IMG/VR virus record: IMGVR_UViG_3300028364_000181
Location: 1-20,718 of that record
Length of the DNA: 20,718 nucleotides
Strand: one strand, 5' to 3'
Source: a virus
A program made the position numbers and the translations under genes. This document shows, piece by piece, positions 1 to 8,133 of the stretch (its first letter is position 1; each line of letters begins with the position of its first letter). Below the pieces are notes generated by a model that was not told the DNA's origin, did not search any database, and saw nothing but the letters and a program-made list of their open reading frames with translations.

Positions 1-2
1 CT

Positions 3-950
3 AAAAATTCATTTAGACATCTAAACAATCTAGCTACTAGCTTGGGTCAAGATTCCGCTATTATATCAGACGGTCACGATCACGAAATGCATTATCTCAA
101 TGGAACTCAGGCTGGTAGGCACTATAAAGGTAGTGGTACAGTTTTCCACAGAGACGAGCCTGAAGATTACTATTCAACTTTAGCAGATGGTACTCATTTT
201 GCACACGAATTTGACACCGAAAAAACACACAAAGATTCAAAATTTATTAAAGACATTGCAGGTTCAATAAAAAAATCTGAGTCTTTTGTTAGAAACGGTA
301 TATTTAATTTAAAAAAAACAGAAGAAAAATCACATAAACTCGACAACGCTGGGGTAGGTACTAAATTAATCCATTATTCACCACACGAAGGTTTAGAGGA
401 AATCAATCCCGAACATCACGGTATTAGAAGAATTGGATCTGAAGTTAAACAAGGTGTTCCTGATCACAAGATGTCTTTTTATTACTCTGAAGGTACTAAG
501 CCTGAAACTGTAGTTACATCTGGATCTAAACACAAATACGTAGCTGATTTGGGTGATAAAAAGATATATGATATCGCTAAAGATAAAGATGGTATGCACA
601 GTAAAGTTATGGAAAAATTACAAGCCGAAGCTAACAAAAGACCTATCAATAGAGGTATTGTAAACTCTCAAGAAAAAAAGAAAGCCTTTCATGGTGCTAT
701 TAGAGATGCTGGATATCACGGTATTTATAATTCTGGATTAGATGAAACTATGAGTAATGTAGTTGGTATGTTTGAATCTATGAAACCTGAATCTTCTCAC
801 AAAATACACCCTAACGACTTCAAAGAAGCTTCTTCAAAAAATCACCACGAATCTGACGAAAAAAAATCTAAAGCCAAAGAGTTTGCTGCAAACGAAGGGC
901 ATCATAACCATAAATTCTTGCACAATTTAGGTGAGGGTTTGAATGAGTAG
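3..950 (+). CDS. Partial phage protein with HYS-type domain (polyvalent-protein-like, possibly ADP-ribosyltransferase-like), 5' end outside window
   Basis: The reading frame is open from base 3, so the gene begins upstream. A TTG at 42 is in frame but has no obvious Shine-Dalgarno and is probably internal. The protein is very hydrophilic and rich in His, Lys, Asp and Glu. The His codon at 372 begins a recognisable block, LIHYSPHEGLEEINPEHHG, followed by a GVPD segment, an FYYSEGT strand, a KYVADL strand and, near the end, DAGYHGIYN. I associate this 'HYS ... Tyr-rich strand ... GYHGIYN' layout with domains in phage polyvalent proteins. It also recalls the His-Tyr-Glu order of ADP-ribosyltransferases, but I cannot assign the catalytic Glu. 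The last 40 residues are charged and probably disordered. The 3' end overlaps the next gene by 8 bases, which suggests translational coupling. The gene is certain; an enzymatic role is only inferred. Confidence 0.75.
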   Translation, partial: KNSFRHLNNLATSLGQDSAIISDGHDHEMHYLNGTQAGRHYKGSGTVFHRDEPEDYYSTLADGTHFAHEFDTEKTHKDSKFIKDIAGSIKKSESFVRNGIFNLKKTEEKSHKLDNAGVGTKLIHYSPHEGLEEINPEHHGIRRIGSEVKQGVPDHKMSFYYSEGTKPETVVTSGSKHKYVADLGDKKIYDIAKDKDGMHSKVMEKLQAEANKRPINRGIVNSQEKKKAFHGAIRDAGYHGIYNSGLDETMSNVVGMFESMKPESSHKIHPNDFKEASSKNHHESDEKKSKAKEFAANEGHHNHKFLHNLGEGLNE

Positions 951-3900
951 GTATTATAATAAAATTATCGATCTTATTAAGAACGAAGATGTGGATAAAA
1001 AATCCAGAGATTGGAGAGACATCAGAGGTCAATACGCCTTAGTTAATTATATTAAAGAACATGGTAAGTTAACTGAAGATCAGTTTGTAGAACTCTATAC
1101 TGGGGATCAGGCTTTTTCAGGAAGTGCAGCTTATTTAGGTAACATAGCGTCTGTCCATACAGATACTCAAGATCCAGTTGGGTTAATAAAAAAACTTAAA
1201 GGTAAATTGGAAGGACTTAGTAGTGAAAATAATGAAGATTATTTCCAAAGCTTTAGGGATTCAGCTGATAAATTTTTAAAAACAAATAGTAACGAAGGTA
1301 TATCTGAAGGTATAGAGGTAGGTGATAAGTTTATCGTTGAAAGTCCCATGTTTACAAAAAGCCATTTATACAAAATGATAGATAGACACCCTCATCTTGC
1401 GACTGCCTATACCAAACACCCTGAATTTGACCAAAAAGCAGCTGAAATGCTTTTGTCCAACAAAGACACGCCTCGTAACGACATTCATAATATATTAAAC
1501 AAAGTATCTGAAGGGTACGGATCTGGAAACATACCTAATGAAGGTGAAGATAGAAAGGTAAACCTAAGTCCAAATGTAATTCATGGTGTTTTAGACAGTC
1601 ACGCTGATGTTTTGGATAAGAATACGTTGGATATGTTGTTAGACCACACCGAACCTAGTTGGAAAAAAAATTGGGTAGATACTAAGTTAGGAATTAAAGA
1701 TGGTGAGGGAAATCACGTATATAAGCCTGAGGATTTTCTTGACGAAGGTGAACATAAAGAAGCAGATTGGGGAAATTTCCAATACAAAGACAAAGATAAA
1801 AGATTAAGTGATTACCTATCCCAAAGCCGCCATTTATCAGATGATCAGGCTGAAAATATAAAAAGACACGGTAATTCTGAAGAAAAATACAACCTATACC
1901 ACAACGAACATGTAGATCCAAAACATGGTGTAGAAATGTTTCAAAAATGGTATGACGATGACCATCAAGATGGTTATGACGCTGCCGACCTTACAGAGAT
2001 GTATAAAGATAGAAAGAAAGATATATACTCTATGGACGATATTGATGAGGACAGTAAGAGCCAAATTCTAGAAGATGGTCATGACTACATTAGAGAAAGT
2101 GTGGAAAATAACTACCATTTTAATGATTGGGCTGATGAAAACGAAGATAAAGTTAAAATTTTTTTGACAGAAAATAATGATGAAATCTGGCAAGGTGTTA
2201 ATGATAGTATGTATGAAAAATACGACTGGACAGGGGAAAATCAAAATTCAGTACAAAATGTTGGAGACAAAACCTTTGATGGTTTAAATCAGGTTTACGA
2301 CCACATAAAAGAAAAGGGCGATGATTGGATCAATTCAGAAGATATTGAAAAAATTACAGGATCAAAACATGATTTTTTTGGTTTTGATGGTGATCACTTA
2401 GATGACGATGGAGATATAGCCCTAGAAGATATTGAAGATAAGTTAAACGAATACGGTGGACCACTAAATGTAGATTACTCCAACAGCGATAGTCACGCCA
2501 TTGACGAACATCCCGAATACGAAGATAGATATAGAGAAAGTGAAGGTGAGGTTTTAGACCACCATGTTAGTAGTGCAAATCATTACGAGAATGGTTTTTT
2601 TGAAGAACATATGGATGACTATTTTGGATCAGATCGCTATCAAGAAGAGATGATGGATGCAGAAAGAGAGTATTTAGAAGAAAATTCAAGTGAACATTTT
2701 GACGAGCTGTACGAAAACTCACACCAAAGTCATAGATTTATACCCAATCACTTACACCCTCATATTCCTAATTATAGTGAATTAGTGGAAGAAGAAAAAA
2801 AACAAAAAGCTGACGGACCAAACGGTGCATTTTTAAATGCCAATATTAAAGAAAGAGATTACGAACATCATTATGGTGAGGATCAGCATTTTCACGAAAT
2901 GGTTAGGGATCACGCTGAAGCCAACAATGGAAAAATTGATGTTGGTACTATGAATAAGCTTTACCCTAATCAGAAAGATAAGTGGAAAAAAGTATTTGGC
3001 GGTAAGGGTAAGTTAACTCACGAAGAAGCTTCTCAAAAAGTTGATGAACTTCCTAAAACTAAATATGACATATCTTACGGTAAGTGGGGTAGTGGTATGC
3101 AAAACGTAAATGACCAAAAACAAGTTATTTTCAGACTTGATCATTCTACTGATAGTTTAAAACCTATCATGGACGATCCTGATATGTACAATACTTTCAA
3201 GAAAGTACAGGGTGTATCTAAACAATCTGGACACCCTACTAACGATAGTACCATAGCTTGGGCTAGGGTTGATACTACAGATCCAAATCACTGGATGATC
3301 GATGAAGTCCAATCAGATTTTGGTAAGACCGTAACTAGATATTTAAAAGATCAAGGTTCTGATGATAAAGCAGGGCATATAGATAAGATAAATGATCACC
3401 ACAAAAACTGGCGTGAAAATATTGTAAATTCTGTACTTAAAGAAGCCAAGAAACATGGTGCTGAAAAAGTATCTACACATTCACCTGAATCTAAAGCAAA
3501 ACACACAGGTTCTAGTAAAGTACACTCAGTATATAAAGACAGTTACAAAAAAGTTCCTAGAAGTATGGGTTTCCAGTCTTCCCACTATGAAGATCTACCA
3601 CTTACAGATAAGGGTAAGGGTGTTTTTGAAGGTCAGTTATCTCAAGAAAGTCTTAAGGATTATGAGTCTCATGTAGATGCGTGGGATCACCATAAAACTA
3701 TGGAGTCTTGTCATAGAGATTTAGGCAATACAGAGCATCAAGATAAACACAACAATTTAGCAAACTCCCACTACGAAAGGGCTAAAGTTATAAAACCAAC
3801 ACATGTTGACAAACATTTTAAAGTACCAGAGTCTGGTTCTGAATACAGTAGTGTTGATATTTCTAGAGCTAAGAGAGCTGGTGAGGAAAATATCGTTAGC

Positions 3901-4311
3901 ACACATAGTGCAGATAGCATACTTGAAAGCGAACCAAAACCACCTAGAGAAAACCACCTTAAAGGTCATACATTTCATTTGACACCACAACTACTTAAAA
4001 AGAATATGGACTATACATTAGACTATCTTGAAAAGCTTGAGAAGGGTGAATTTACTAGGGCTGCTAAGGGTATTACTCTAGCCTTAGGTTTAGGCATAGC
4101 GGCTCAACATGTAGGTAAGATTGATAATAAAAAGCCCTTAATGAACAACAAAAGAATAGCAATTATGAACGCTAACAAACAAGCAAAGGTTCAAGAAATC
4201 AATCCCGAAATAGAAAAGGTTAAAAACTTGGAAATAGAAGAGAAATACCAAGAACCTGACGAAAGCGAGGCAAACTTCACTAATAGAAGGATGTTTAGAG
4301 GTCATAAATAA
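943..4311 (+). CDS. Large acidic polyvalent-type phage protein (1122 aa) with EVQSDF-motif domain
   Basis: The ATG at 943 overlaps the upstream stop (ATGAGTAG) and follows a GGTGAGG ribosome site. The protein is extremely rich in Asp, Glu, His, Asn and Tyr. Residues 1-250 look helical, with leucine-spaced repeats. Residues about 250-620 are a long acidic stretch, including an EF-hand-like DDDGDIALED around residue 488. Near residue 784 lies WMIDEVQSDF, followed about 30 residues on by an amphipathic helix and KKHGAEKVSTHSPES. This matches a layout I know from phage polyvalent proteins: an 'EEIQSDW' motif, then an 'A..YAAENGY..I....' helix-strand unit. Its biochemical role is unknown to me. 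A hydrophobic stretch at residues 1043-1058 could be a weak membrane or packing segment. Overlaps on both sides place it in an operon with two proteins of the same style. Likely virion-associated, by inference. Confidence 0.75.
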   Translation: MSRYYNKIIDLIKNEDVDKKSRDWRDIRGQYALVNYIKEHGKLTEDQFVELYTGDQAFSGSAAYLGNIASVHTDTQDPVGLIKKLKGKLEGLSSENNEDYFQSFRDSADKFLKTNSNEGISEGIEVGDKFIVESPMFTKSHLYKMIDRHPHLATAYTKHPEFDQKAAEMLLSNKDTPRNDIHNILNKVSEGYGSGNIPNEGEDRKVNLSPNVIHGVLDSHADVLDKNTLDMLLDHTEPSWKKNWVDTKLGIKDGEGNHVYKPEDFLDEGEHKEADWGNFQYKDKDKRLSDYLSQSRHLSDDQAENIKRHGNSEEKYNLYHNEHVDPKHGVEMFQKWYDDDHQDGYDAADLTEMYKDRKKDIYSMDDIDEDSKSQILEDGHDYIRESVENNYHFNDWADENEDKVKIFLTENNDEIWQGVNDSMYEKYDWTGENQNSVQNVGDKTFDGLNQVYDHIKEKGDDWINSEDIEKITGSKHDFFGFDGDHLDDDGDIALEDIEDKLNEYGGPLNVDYSNSDSHAIDEHPEYEDRYRESEGEVLDHHVSSANHYENGFFEEHMDDYFGSDRYQEEMMDAEREYLEENSSEHFDELYENSHQSHRFIPNHLHPHIPNYSELVEEEKKQKADGPNGAFLNANIKERDYEHHYGEDQHFHEMVRDHAEANNGKIDVGTMNKLYPNQKDKWKKVFGGKGKLTHEEASQKVDELPKTKYDISYGKWGSGMQNVNDQKQVIFRLDHSTDSLKPIMDDPDMYNTFKKVQGVSKQSGHPTNDSTIAWARVDTTDPNHWMIDEVQSDFGKTVTRYLKDQGSDDKAGHIDKINDHHKNWRENIVNSVLKEAKKHGAEKVSTHSPESKAKHTGSSKVHSVYKDSYKKVPRSMGFQSSHYEDLPLTDKGKGVFEGQLSQESLKDYESHVDAWDHHKTMESCHRDLGNTEHQDKHNNLANSHYERAKVIKPTHVDKHFKVPESGSEYSSVDISRAKRAGEENIVSTHSADSILESEPKPPRENHLKGHTFHLTPQLLKKNMDYTLDYLEKLEKGEFTRAAKGITLALGLGIAAQHVGKIDNKKPLMNNKRIAIMNANKQAKVQEINPEIEKVKNLEIEEKYQEPDESEANFTNRRMFRGHK

Positions 4312-6311
4312 TGTATAAAAAAGTATTCAAAAGTCTAAAGAAATCTCAAGAAGATAAGATAAATGAACATCTTGGTAAACTAAAAATTGGTTACGAATAT
4401 GATCGTGGAGACATAGATACAAAAACACCTGAAGGTAAGGAGAAGGTTAAGGGTAAGTTAACAACAAAAAACCTTAATAGCTCTTTATACTCCGTTCCTT
4501 CAGAGAAAAATGTAAAAGGTATACCTAAAAAAACCGGACACCAAGCTGGAACTATCAATGTATTTGGTGCTCACTATCCAGTTGTTAAGATCATGAACGA
4601 CAATACTTTGTTATTGCACACTTCTGACTATGGAGATAGTGAACAAGGAATGCAGTCTAAGACAAGACAGTTGGTAGATAAGATACAGAAAGAAGTTCCA
4701 GAACATTTTCCAGATATGAAAATCGTTAAAATAAACCATCCTGACTATACCCACTCTTCTAGAATAATGAGAGAAAATAATCACGAAAAAGTAAGTCAAT
4801 ACCTACAAGATGCTTCTCAAAATCACCCAGATGAAGAGTATAGACAACACGCAGCTGAATCTCATTTACACCTAAACCCTGTAAAAAAAGGCTTCAATAC
4901 AAAACCAATCCACCAGAAAAGGATTGAAAATGAAGGTTGGGATGGTAAGAAAAATATAGAAAATAGAACAGATAGGATACATCAGTATTTACAAAAAATA
5001 GGTTTAAGTGCCGATTTGGGGGATAATGACGAAAACACAAGAGCAATGGGTGCTAGAGAACCTAATGCTTTAGGTGTTAATCCAAAAGGAGACCCAACAG
5101 ATCAGCAGTTAATTCATGAAGCTGGTCATGCTGTTTTGACTCCAGAAAATGCTAAATTAGAAGATTATCAAGAAATGATAGGCAGTCCAGGTCTTGATGC
5201 AAAAGTAAAAGCTTCCCAACAAAGAGAGACGATGCAAGATCATCATGGTGGAGGTATGCCAGAACAAACAGCTCAACACGCTGAAGCCGCAATAGCTAGA
5301 AGATCGGGTGTAAATCCTTTTAGAGTTCCTAAGAGGAGTGCTCGTTCAGACACTGCCGAAGAAGGTGCTAGAAGACACGCCAAAAAACAAATAAATATGT
5401 TGGATGAAGGTATACATAGGTTTAACCCTCAAACTGGTAGGAAAGAAATACAGGGTACGGTTAATGCTCATATAAATGCTAAGAGTAAGGGTTTTACAGC
5501 GGAAGCTGAGAAAATAAGTGGTAAACTAAAAGAAAAATACAAAGAAAAAAATAAACTAAAAGAGCAAAATCCTGACGCTCATGATTTCTTGTTTGGAAAA
5601 TCAGAAGACGCTAGTAGGCAGGGTCAGGAAGGCTTAAAACCTCAAGCTACCCAACAAAAAGATCCTGTAATAGAACTCAATCACGATCACGGCAAAGAAG
5701 TTGCGGATGCTTATCACAGTATGAAGCACGACCCTTCCCATCCAGAAGTTAAAGAGGCTTACGGTGCTTTAGTTGGTGAAACAAAAAAGCAATTTGAAGA
5801 TATATCTAATAGTGGTATAAAAATATCTAGAATTAAACATGGTCAAGAAAACCCATATAAAAACTCAAAAGAACTTCATCACGATATAAAAAATAACAAT
5901 CACATGTGGTTTTTCCCTACAAAAGACGGTTTCGGCAGCGATGCAGAAAAAGACTTTTCAGATCACCCAATGTTACAAGGCACTGGAGTTCACCATGACG
6001 GTGAAGAGTTACTAGCTAACGATATGTTTAGGATAGTCCATGACATTAACGGTCACCATCACGGTGGTGAAACTGGATTTGGACCTAAGGGTGAACACCA
6101 AGCCTACAACGCTCATAAAAAGATGTATTCTCCGCTGGCTAACAAAGCACTAGCTACAGAAACACTGGGTCAAAATAGCTGGGTTAATTTTGGACCACAC
6201 GGTGAACATAATAGGTCTAAACCTCATGAGACTAAGTATGCAGATCAAAAAGCTGGCTTAATGCCAGATCATATAGTAAACGGTAATTGGCACACAAAAG
6301 AAACAAAATAA
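4311..6311 (+). CDS. Polyvalent-type phage protein (666 aa) with HEAGH zincin-like motif and VHDxxGH/GQNSWVNFG domain
   Basis: The start ATG shares one base with the upstream TAA. Three parts can be seen. Residues about 40-190 hold a mixed beta domain of unknown type. Residues about 230-370 hold LIHEAGHAVL with H269, E270 and H273, the HExxH zinc-metallopeptidase signature, so a zincin-like domain is likely; the third ligand is not obvious, though an AEAA segment about 45 residues on could supply a glutamate. Residues about 455-660 form a second domain with VHDINGHHHGGE (H577, D578, H582), GEHQAYNAH (E595, H602) and ATETLGQNSWVNFG (E617 to G628), then KAGLMPD. I recognise this His/Asp/Glu-rich set as a recurring domain of phage polyvalent proteins, probably a metal-dependent hydrolase, but the reaction is unknown to me. 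It follows two proteins of similar composition and is the last of the cassette. Confidence 0.78.
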   Translation: MYKKVFKSLKKSQEDKINEHLGKLKIGYEYDRGDIDTKTPEGKEKVKGKLTTKNLNSSLYSVPSEKNVKGIPKKTGHQAGTINVFGAHYPVVKIMNDNTLLLHTSDYGDSEQGMQSKTRQLVDKIQKEVPEHFPDMKIVKINHPDYTHSSRIMRENNHEKVSQYLQDASQNHPDEEYRQHAAESHLHLNPVKKGFNTKPIHQKRIENEGWDGKKNIENRTDRIHQYLQKIGLSADLGDNDENTRAMGAREPNALGVNPKGDPTDQQLIHEAGHAVLTPENAKLEDYQEMIGSPGLDAKVKASQQRETMQDHHGGGMPEQTAQHAEAAIARRSGVNPFRVPKRSARSDTAEEGARRHAKKQINMLDEGIHRFNPQTGRKEIQGTVNAHINAKSKGFTAEAEKISGKLKEKYKEKNKLKEQNPDAHDFLFGKSEDASRQGQEGLKPQATQQKDPVIELNHDHGKEVADAYHSMKHDPSHPEVKEAYGALVGETKKQFEDISNSGIKISRIKHGQENPYKNSKELHHDIKNNNHMWFFPTKDGFGSDAEKDFSDHPMLQGTGVHHDGEELLANDMFRIVHDINGHHHGGETGFGPKGEHQAYNAHKKMYSPLANKALATETLGQNSWVNFGPHGEHNRSKPHETKYADQKAGLMPDHIVNGNWHTKETK

Positions 6312-6335
6312 TGTTCCAAAAATCTCATAAAATAT

Positions 6336-6355
6336 GGTATATATAGGTATATAAA
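6336..6355 (+). repeat. Tandem 10-bp near-repeat in intergenic gap
   Basis: GGTATATATA is followed directly by GGTATATAAA in the 74-base gap between the polyvalent cassette and the next gene. The AT-rich repeat could be part of a promoter or a protein-binding site, but I see no convincing -35 box at the right distance. Confidence 0.4.
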
Positions 6356-6385
6356 CTACTGAAAATACAAGTAAAAGGCTATAAA

Positions 6386-6622
6386 GTGGTAATGAAGTTA
6401 AAAGATCACACTGAAGCTGCAGAATCTATGGAATGGGATCTCTTAGCAGAAATTATAATGGATATGGAGAGAGATATTTATAAAATGTCTCCCTTTCTAA
6501 ATACGGTTGAGCGAAAAAACTTTGAAAAAATTGTTAAAATTTACGAATCTGAAAAAAACAAAAGAGTAATAAATTCAACTACTTACGAACATCTCATGTT
6601 TGATGACTATTACGAAGATTAG
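6386..6622 (+). CDS. Small acidic hypothetical protein
   Basis: A 78-residue protein starting at GTG 6386, with an in-frame ATG at 6392 as alternative. AAGG at 6375-6378 lies 7 bases before the GTG and 13 before the ATG, which favours GTG. It is predicted to be mostly helical, with an acidic N-terminal helix (EAAESMEWDLLAEII), a central ERKNFEKIVKIYE helix and an acidic end (FDDYYED). No transmembrane segment, Cys cluster or known motif is visible. It stands alone between two intergenic gaps, so it may be expressed separately from the polyvalent cassette. I do not recognise the family. Confidence 0.6.
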   Translation: MVMKLKDHTEAAESMEWDLLAEIIMDMERDIYKMSPFLNTVERKNFEKIVKIYESEKNKRVINSTTYEHLMFDDYYED

Positions 6623-6631
6623 TTAAAACCC

Positions 6632-6658
6632 TATAATAACAATCTTTATTATAAGGAG
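6632..6658 (+). promoter_or_regulatory. Candidate -10 box, small hairpin and Shine-Dalgarno ahead of gene at 6665
   Basis: TATAAT occupies 6632-6637, with TTACGA 16 bases upstream as a weak -35. A perfect 7-bp inverted repeat (ATAATAA 6633-6639, TTATTAT 6646-6652) encloses the six-base loop CAATCT. AAGGAG at 6653-6658 follows. The loop and 3' arm include CAATCTTTA, a 9-mer seen at three other gene starts in the window. Whether this is a promoter, an RNA structure, or both is not decidable from sequence. Confidence 0.4.
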
Positions 6659-6664
6659 CATGTA

Positions 6665-7186
6665 ATGGAAATTAAGCCAGAAGAGGTAGCTGAGGTTAAA
6701 ATCATAGGAAAACTAAACGGTGACGATGTAAAGGTTGTTCGCACTTTAGGTGGTTTTAATGTAGCTATGGGAAAGAAAGACAAATATAGTTTAAAGGCTG
6801 AAGCTTTAGCTGCTGGATCGCATATAGGATTAGTAGCTTACCAAGTAGAAAAAATGCATGGTCACGATTTTGAGGCTGCTATATATAAGTCCGAATCAGA
6901 ACAATTACCTCTAGTCGAAGACAAGACAGAAAGTTTGCCAGATTTGGCAAAAAATTCAGGTATAGAAATGTACGTTTTATGTAAATCCAATACCTTAGAC
7001 TTTATAATGTGTAAAAACGGTATTGAACTAGCTAAATACGAAACTGATTTTGTAAATGAAGAATTAAATATAAAAAAATACTCTTTTAGAGAAAGTTTAA
7101 GTCCAAATAGATTTTTATCACAGGTTATAGCTAAAGCTATAGATGAAAAGATGACAGAACTTGGTCTAAAGAAGGTTAATAAGTAA
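6665..7186 (+). CDS. Hypothetical protein (173 aa), possibly structural
   Basis: The ATG at 6665 is preceded by AAGGAG with 6-base spacing, a strong site. The N-terminal 50 residues look like a small beta domain (VKIIGKLNGDDVKVVRTLGG). A helical patch follows (KAEALAAGSHIGLVAYQVEKMHG), and the C-terminal half is mixed, ending in the helix FLSQVIAKAIDEKMTELGLKK. There is no signal peptide or membrane segment. The stop codon is directly followed by the ATG of the next gene, so the two are surely co-translated. I do not recognise the family. Its position between the polyvalent cassette and probable head or neck genes suggests a virion or assembly role, but that is inference from context only. 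Confidence 0.65.
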   Translation: MEIKPEEVAEVKIIGKLNGDDVKVVRTLGGFNVAMGKKDKYSLKAEALAAGSHIGLVAYQVEKMHGHDFEAAIYKSESEQLPLVEDKTESLPDLAKNSGIEMYVLCKSNTLDFIMCKNGIELAKYETDFVNEELNIKKYSFRESLSPNRFLSQVIAKAIDEKMTELGLKKVNK

Positions 7187-8119
7187 ATGGCAGATAAACC
7201 TATTAAGGGTACTCAGATAGATGCTTTAAAAAAAAGTCCTATGGATTTGGAGCAAATATCTTTTAACCTTGAAAAGCAAGATCAATTCATCAAATCTCAT
7301 GGGATTTGTTTTGTTCATTATAGAGCTATGCCTTCACCTATAGGTATGAAAGATAGAGGTGAATATAGAAGATCTGATTCTTTAGATACCATATCTGAAA
7401 ATGGGTTTATATACGAAAAATGTGGAGAGTTTACTGGTGTTATCCTTAGTAACGGAAAGAGCAAAGTTCCTGTAGAGGGTGGTCTTTACGACACATCTGA
7501 AGCACGACTTACAATGCCTAGATTTTACAATGAAGATTCTGACAATGCTGGTGGCGAAAGAATACATTTATGTCCAGGTGACAGAGTGTTTTTAAAAAAC
7601 GTTGACAAAGAAGAGAAGTCAGTTGCAACGTACCAGAGGGTACAGCACAACCCTAATTCTTCTAGTGATTACCTTCAGTTCCCTGCAAACTGTGTTGAGT
7701 CTATAGTTGACTCTAGAGGGGAAAGGTATAAAGAAGGTGTTCACTTTAAGATAAGTAAAAACCCAAACACCTTAGGCAATATAGAGTGGATTAAGGGTAA
7801 AAAAAACCCAGGCACTGATGTAGATACTGGCATGGGAAGGGTTTACTCAATCAGGTATAGATATGAAGCTCACTGGTATATAACAGCAGTACTTAATGAA
7901 ATGAGAATAGGCAGAACTACTGAGGGCAATGTTAGAAAAGAAACTAGAATGCCATATCAGGTTATGATCCAAAGAGAATATGTCTACCACAACAGAAACA
8001 GAGGTGATTCTCAAAATACCAATAAAGAAAACGAAACAGATAGAACAAACGAAAAAACAGAAGAAAAAATAGAAAACGAAAAATACGAAGTCAAGGTTAA
8101 TGTTAATAACTTTGAATAG
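7187..8119 (+). CDS. Probable virion structural protein (310 aa), beta-rich with disordered charged tail
   Basis: The ATG at 7187 follows the upstream TAA without a gap. The first 260 residues read as a beta-rich globular protein with many Gly, Tyr and Arg residues, for example GRVYSIRYRYEAHWYITAVLN and ETRMPYQVMIQREYVYHNR. This general look resembles phage neck or head-associated structural proteins, but I cannot name the family. From about residue 268 the sequence changes to a polar, repetitive Asn/Glu/Lys/Thr tail, probably unfolded, with a short beta-like end (YEVKVNVNNFE). No enzyme motif is visible. Fourteen bases separate it from the next gene. A structural role is likely from context, not proven. 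Confidence 0.6.
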   Translation: MADKPIKGTQIDALKKSPMDLEQISFNLEKQDQFIKSHGICFVHYRAMPSPIGMKDRGEYRRSDSLDTISENGFIYEKCGEFTGVILSNGKSKVPVEGGLYDTSEARLTMPRFYNEDSDNAGGERIHLCPGDRVFLKNVDKEEKSVATYQRVQHNPNSSSDYLQFPANCVESIVDSRGERYKEGVHFKISKNPNTLGNIEWIKGKKNPGTDVDTGMGRVYSIRYRYEAHWYITAVLNEMRIGRTTEGNVRKETRMPYQVMIQREYVYHNRNRGDSQNTNKENETDRTNEKTEEKIENEKYEVKVNVNNFE

Positions 8120-8133
8120 GATGGAGAAACAAT

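Noticed and set aside
2398-2440. True EF-hand calcium site in the 1122-residue protein
   Set aside because: The loop lacks the first Asp, and the whole region is acidic, so the match may be chance; noted only as EF-hand-like.
6311-6346. An 11-codon frame starting at ATG 6311 in a TAATG junction
   Set aside because: Too short and without motif; at most the remnant of a lost gene start.
6338-6355. T4-type late promoter (TATAAATA-like) in the gap before 6386
   Set aside because: TATATAAA differs from that consensus and no repeated matching set was seen at other late genes here.
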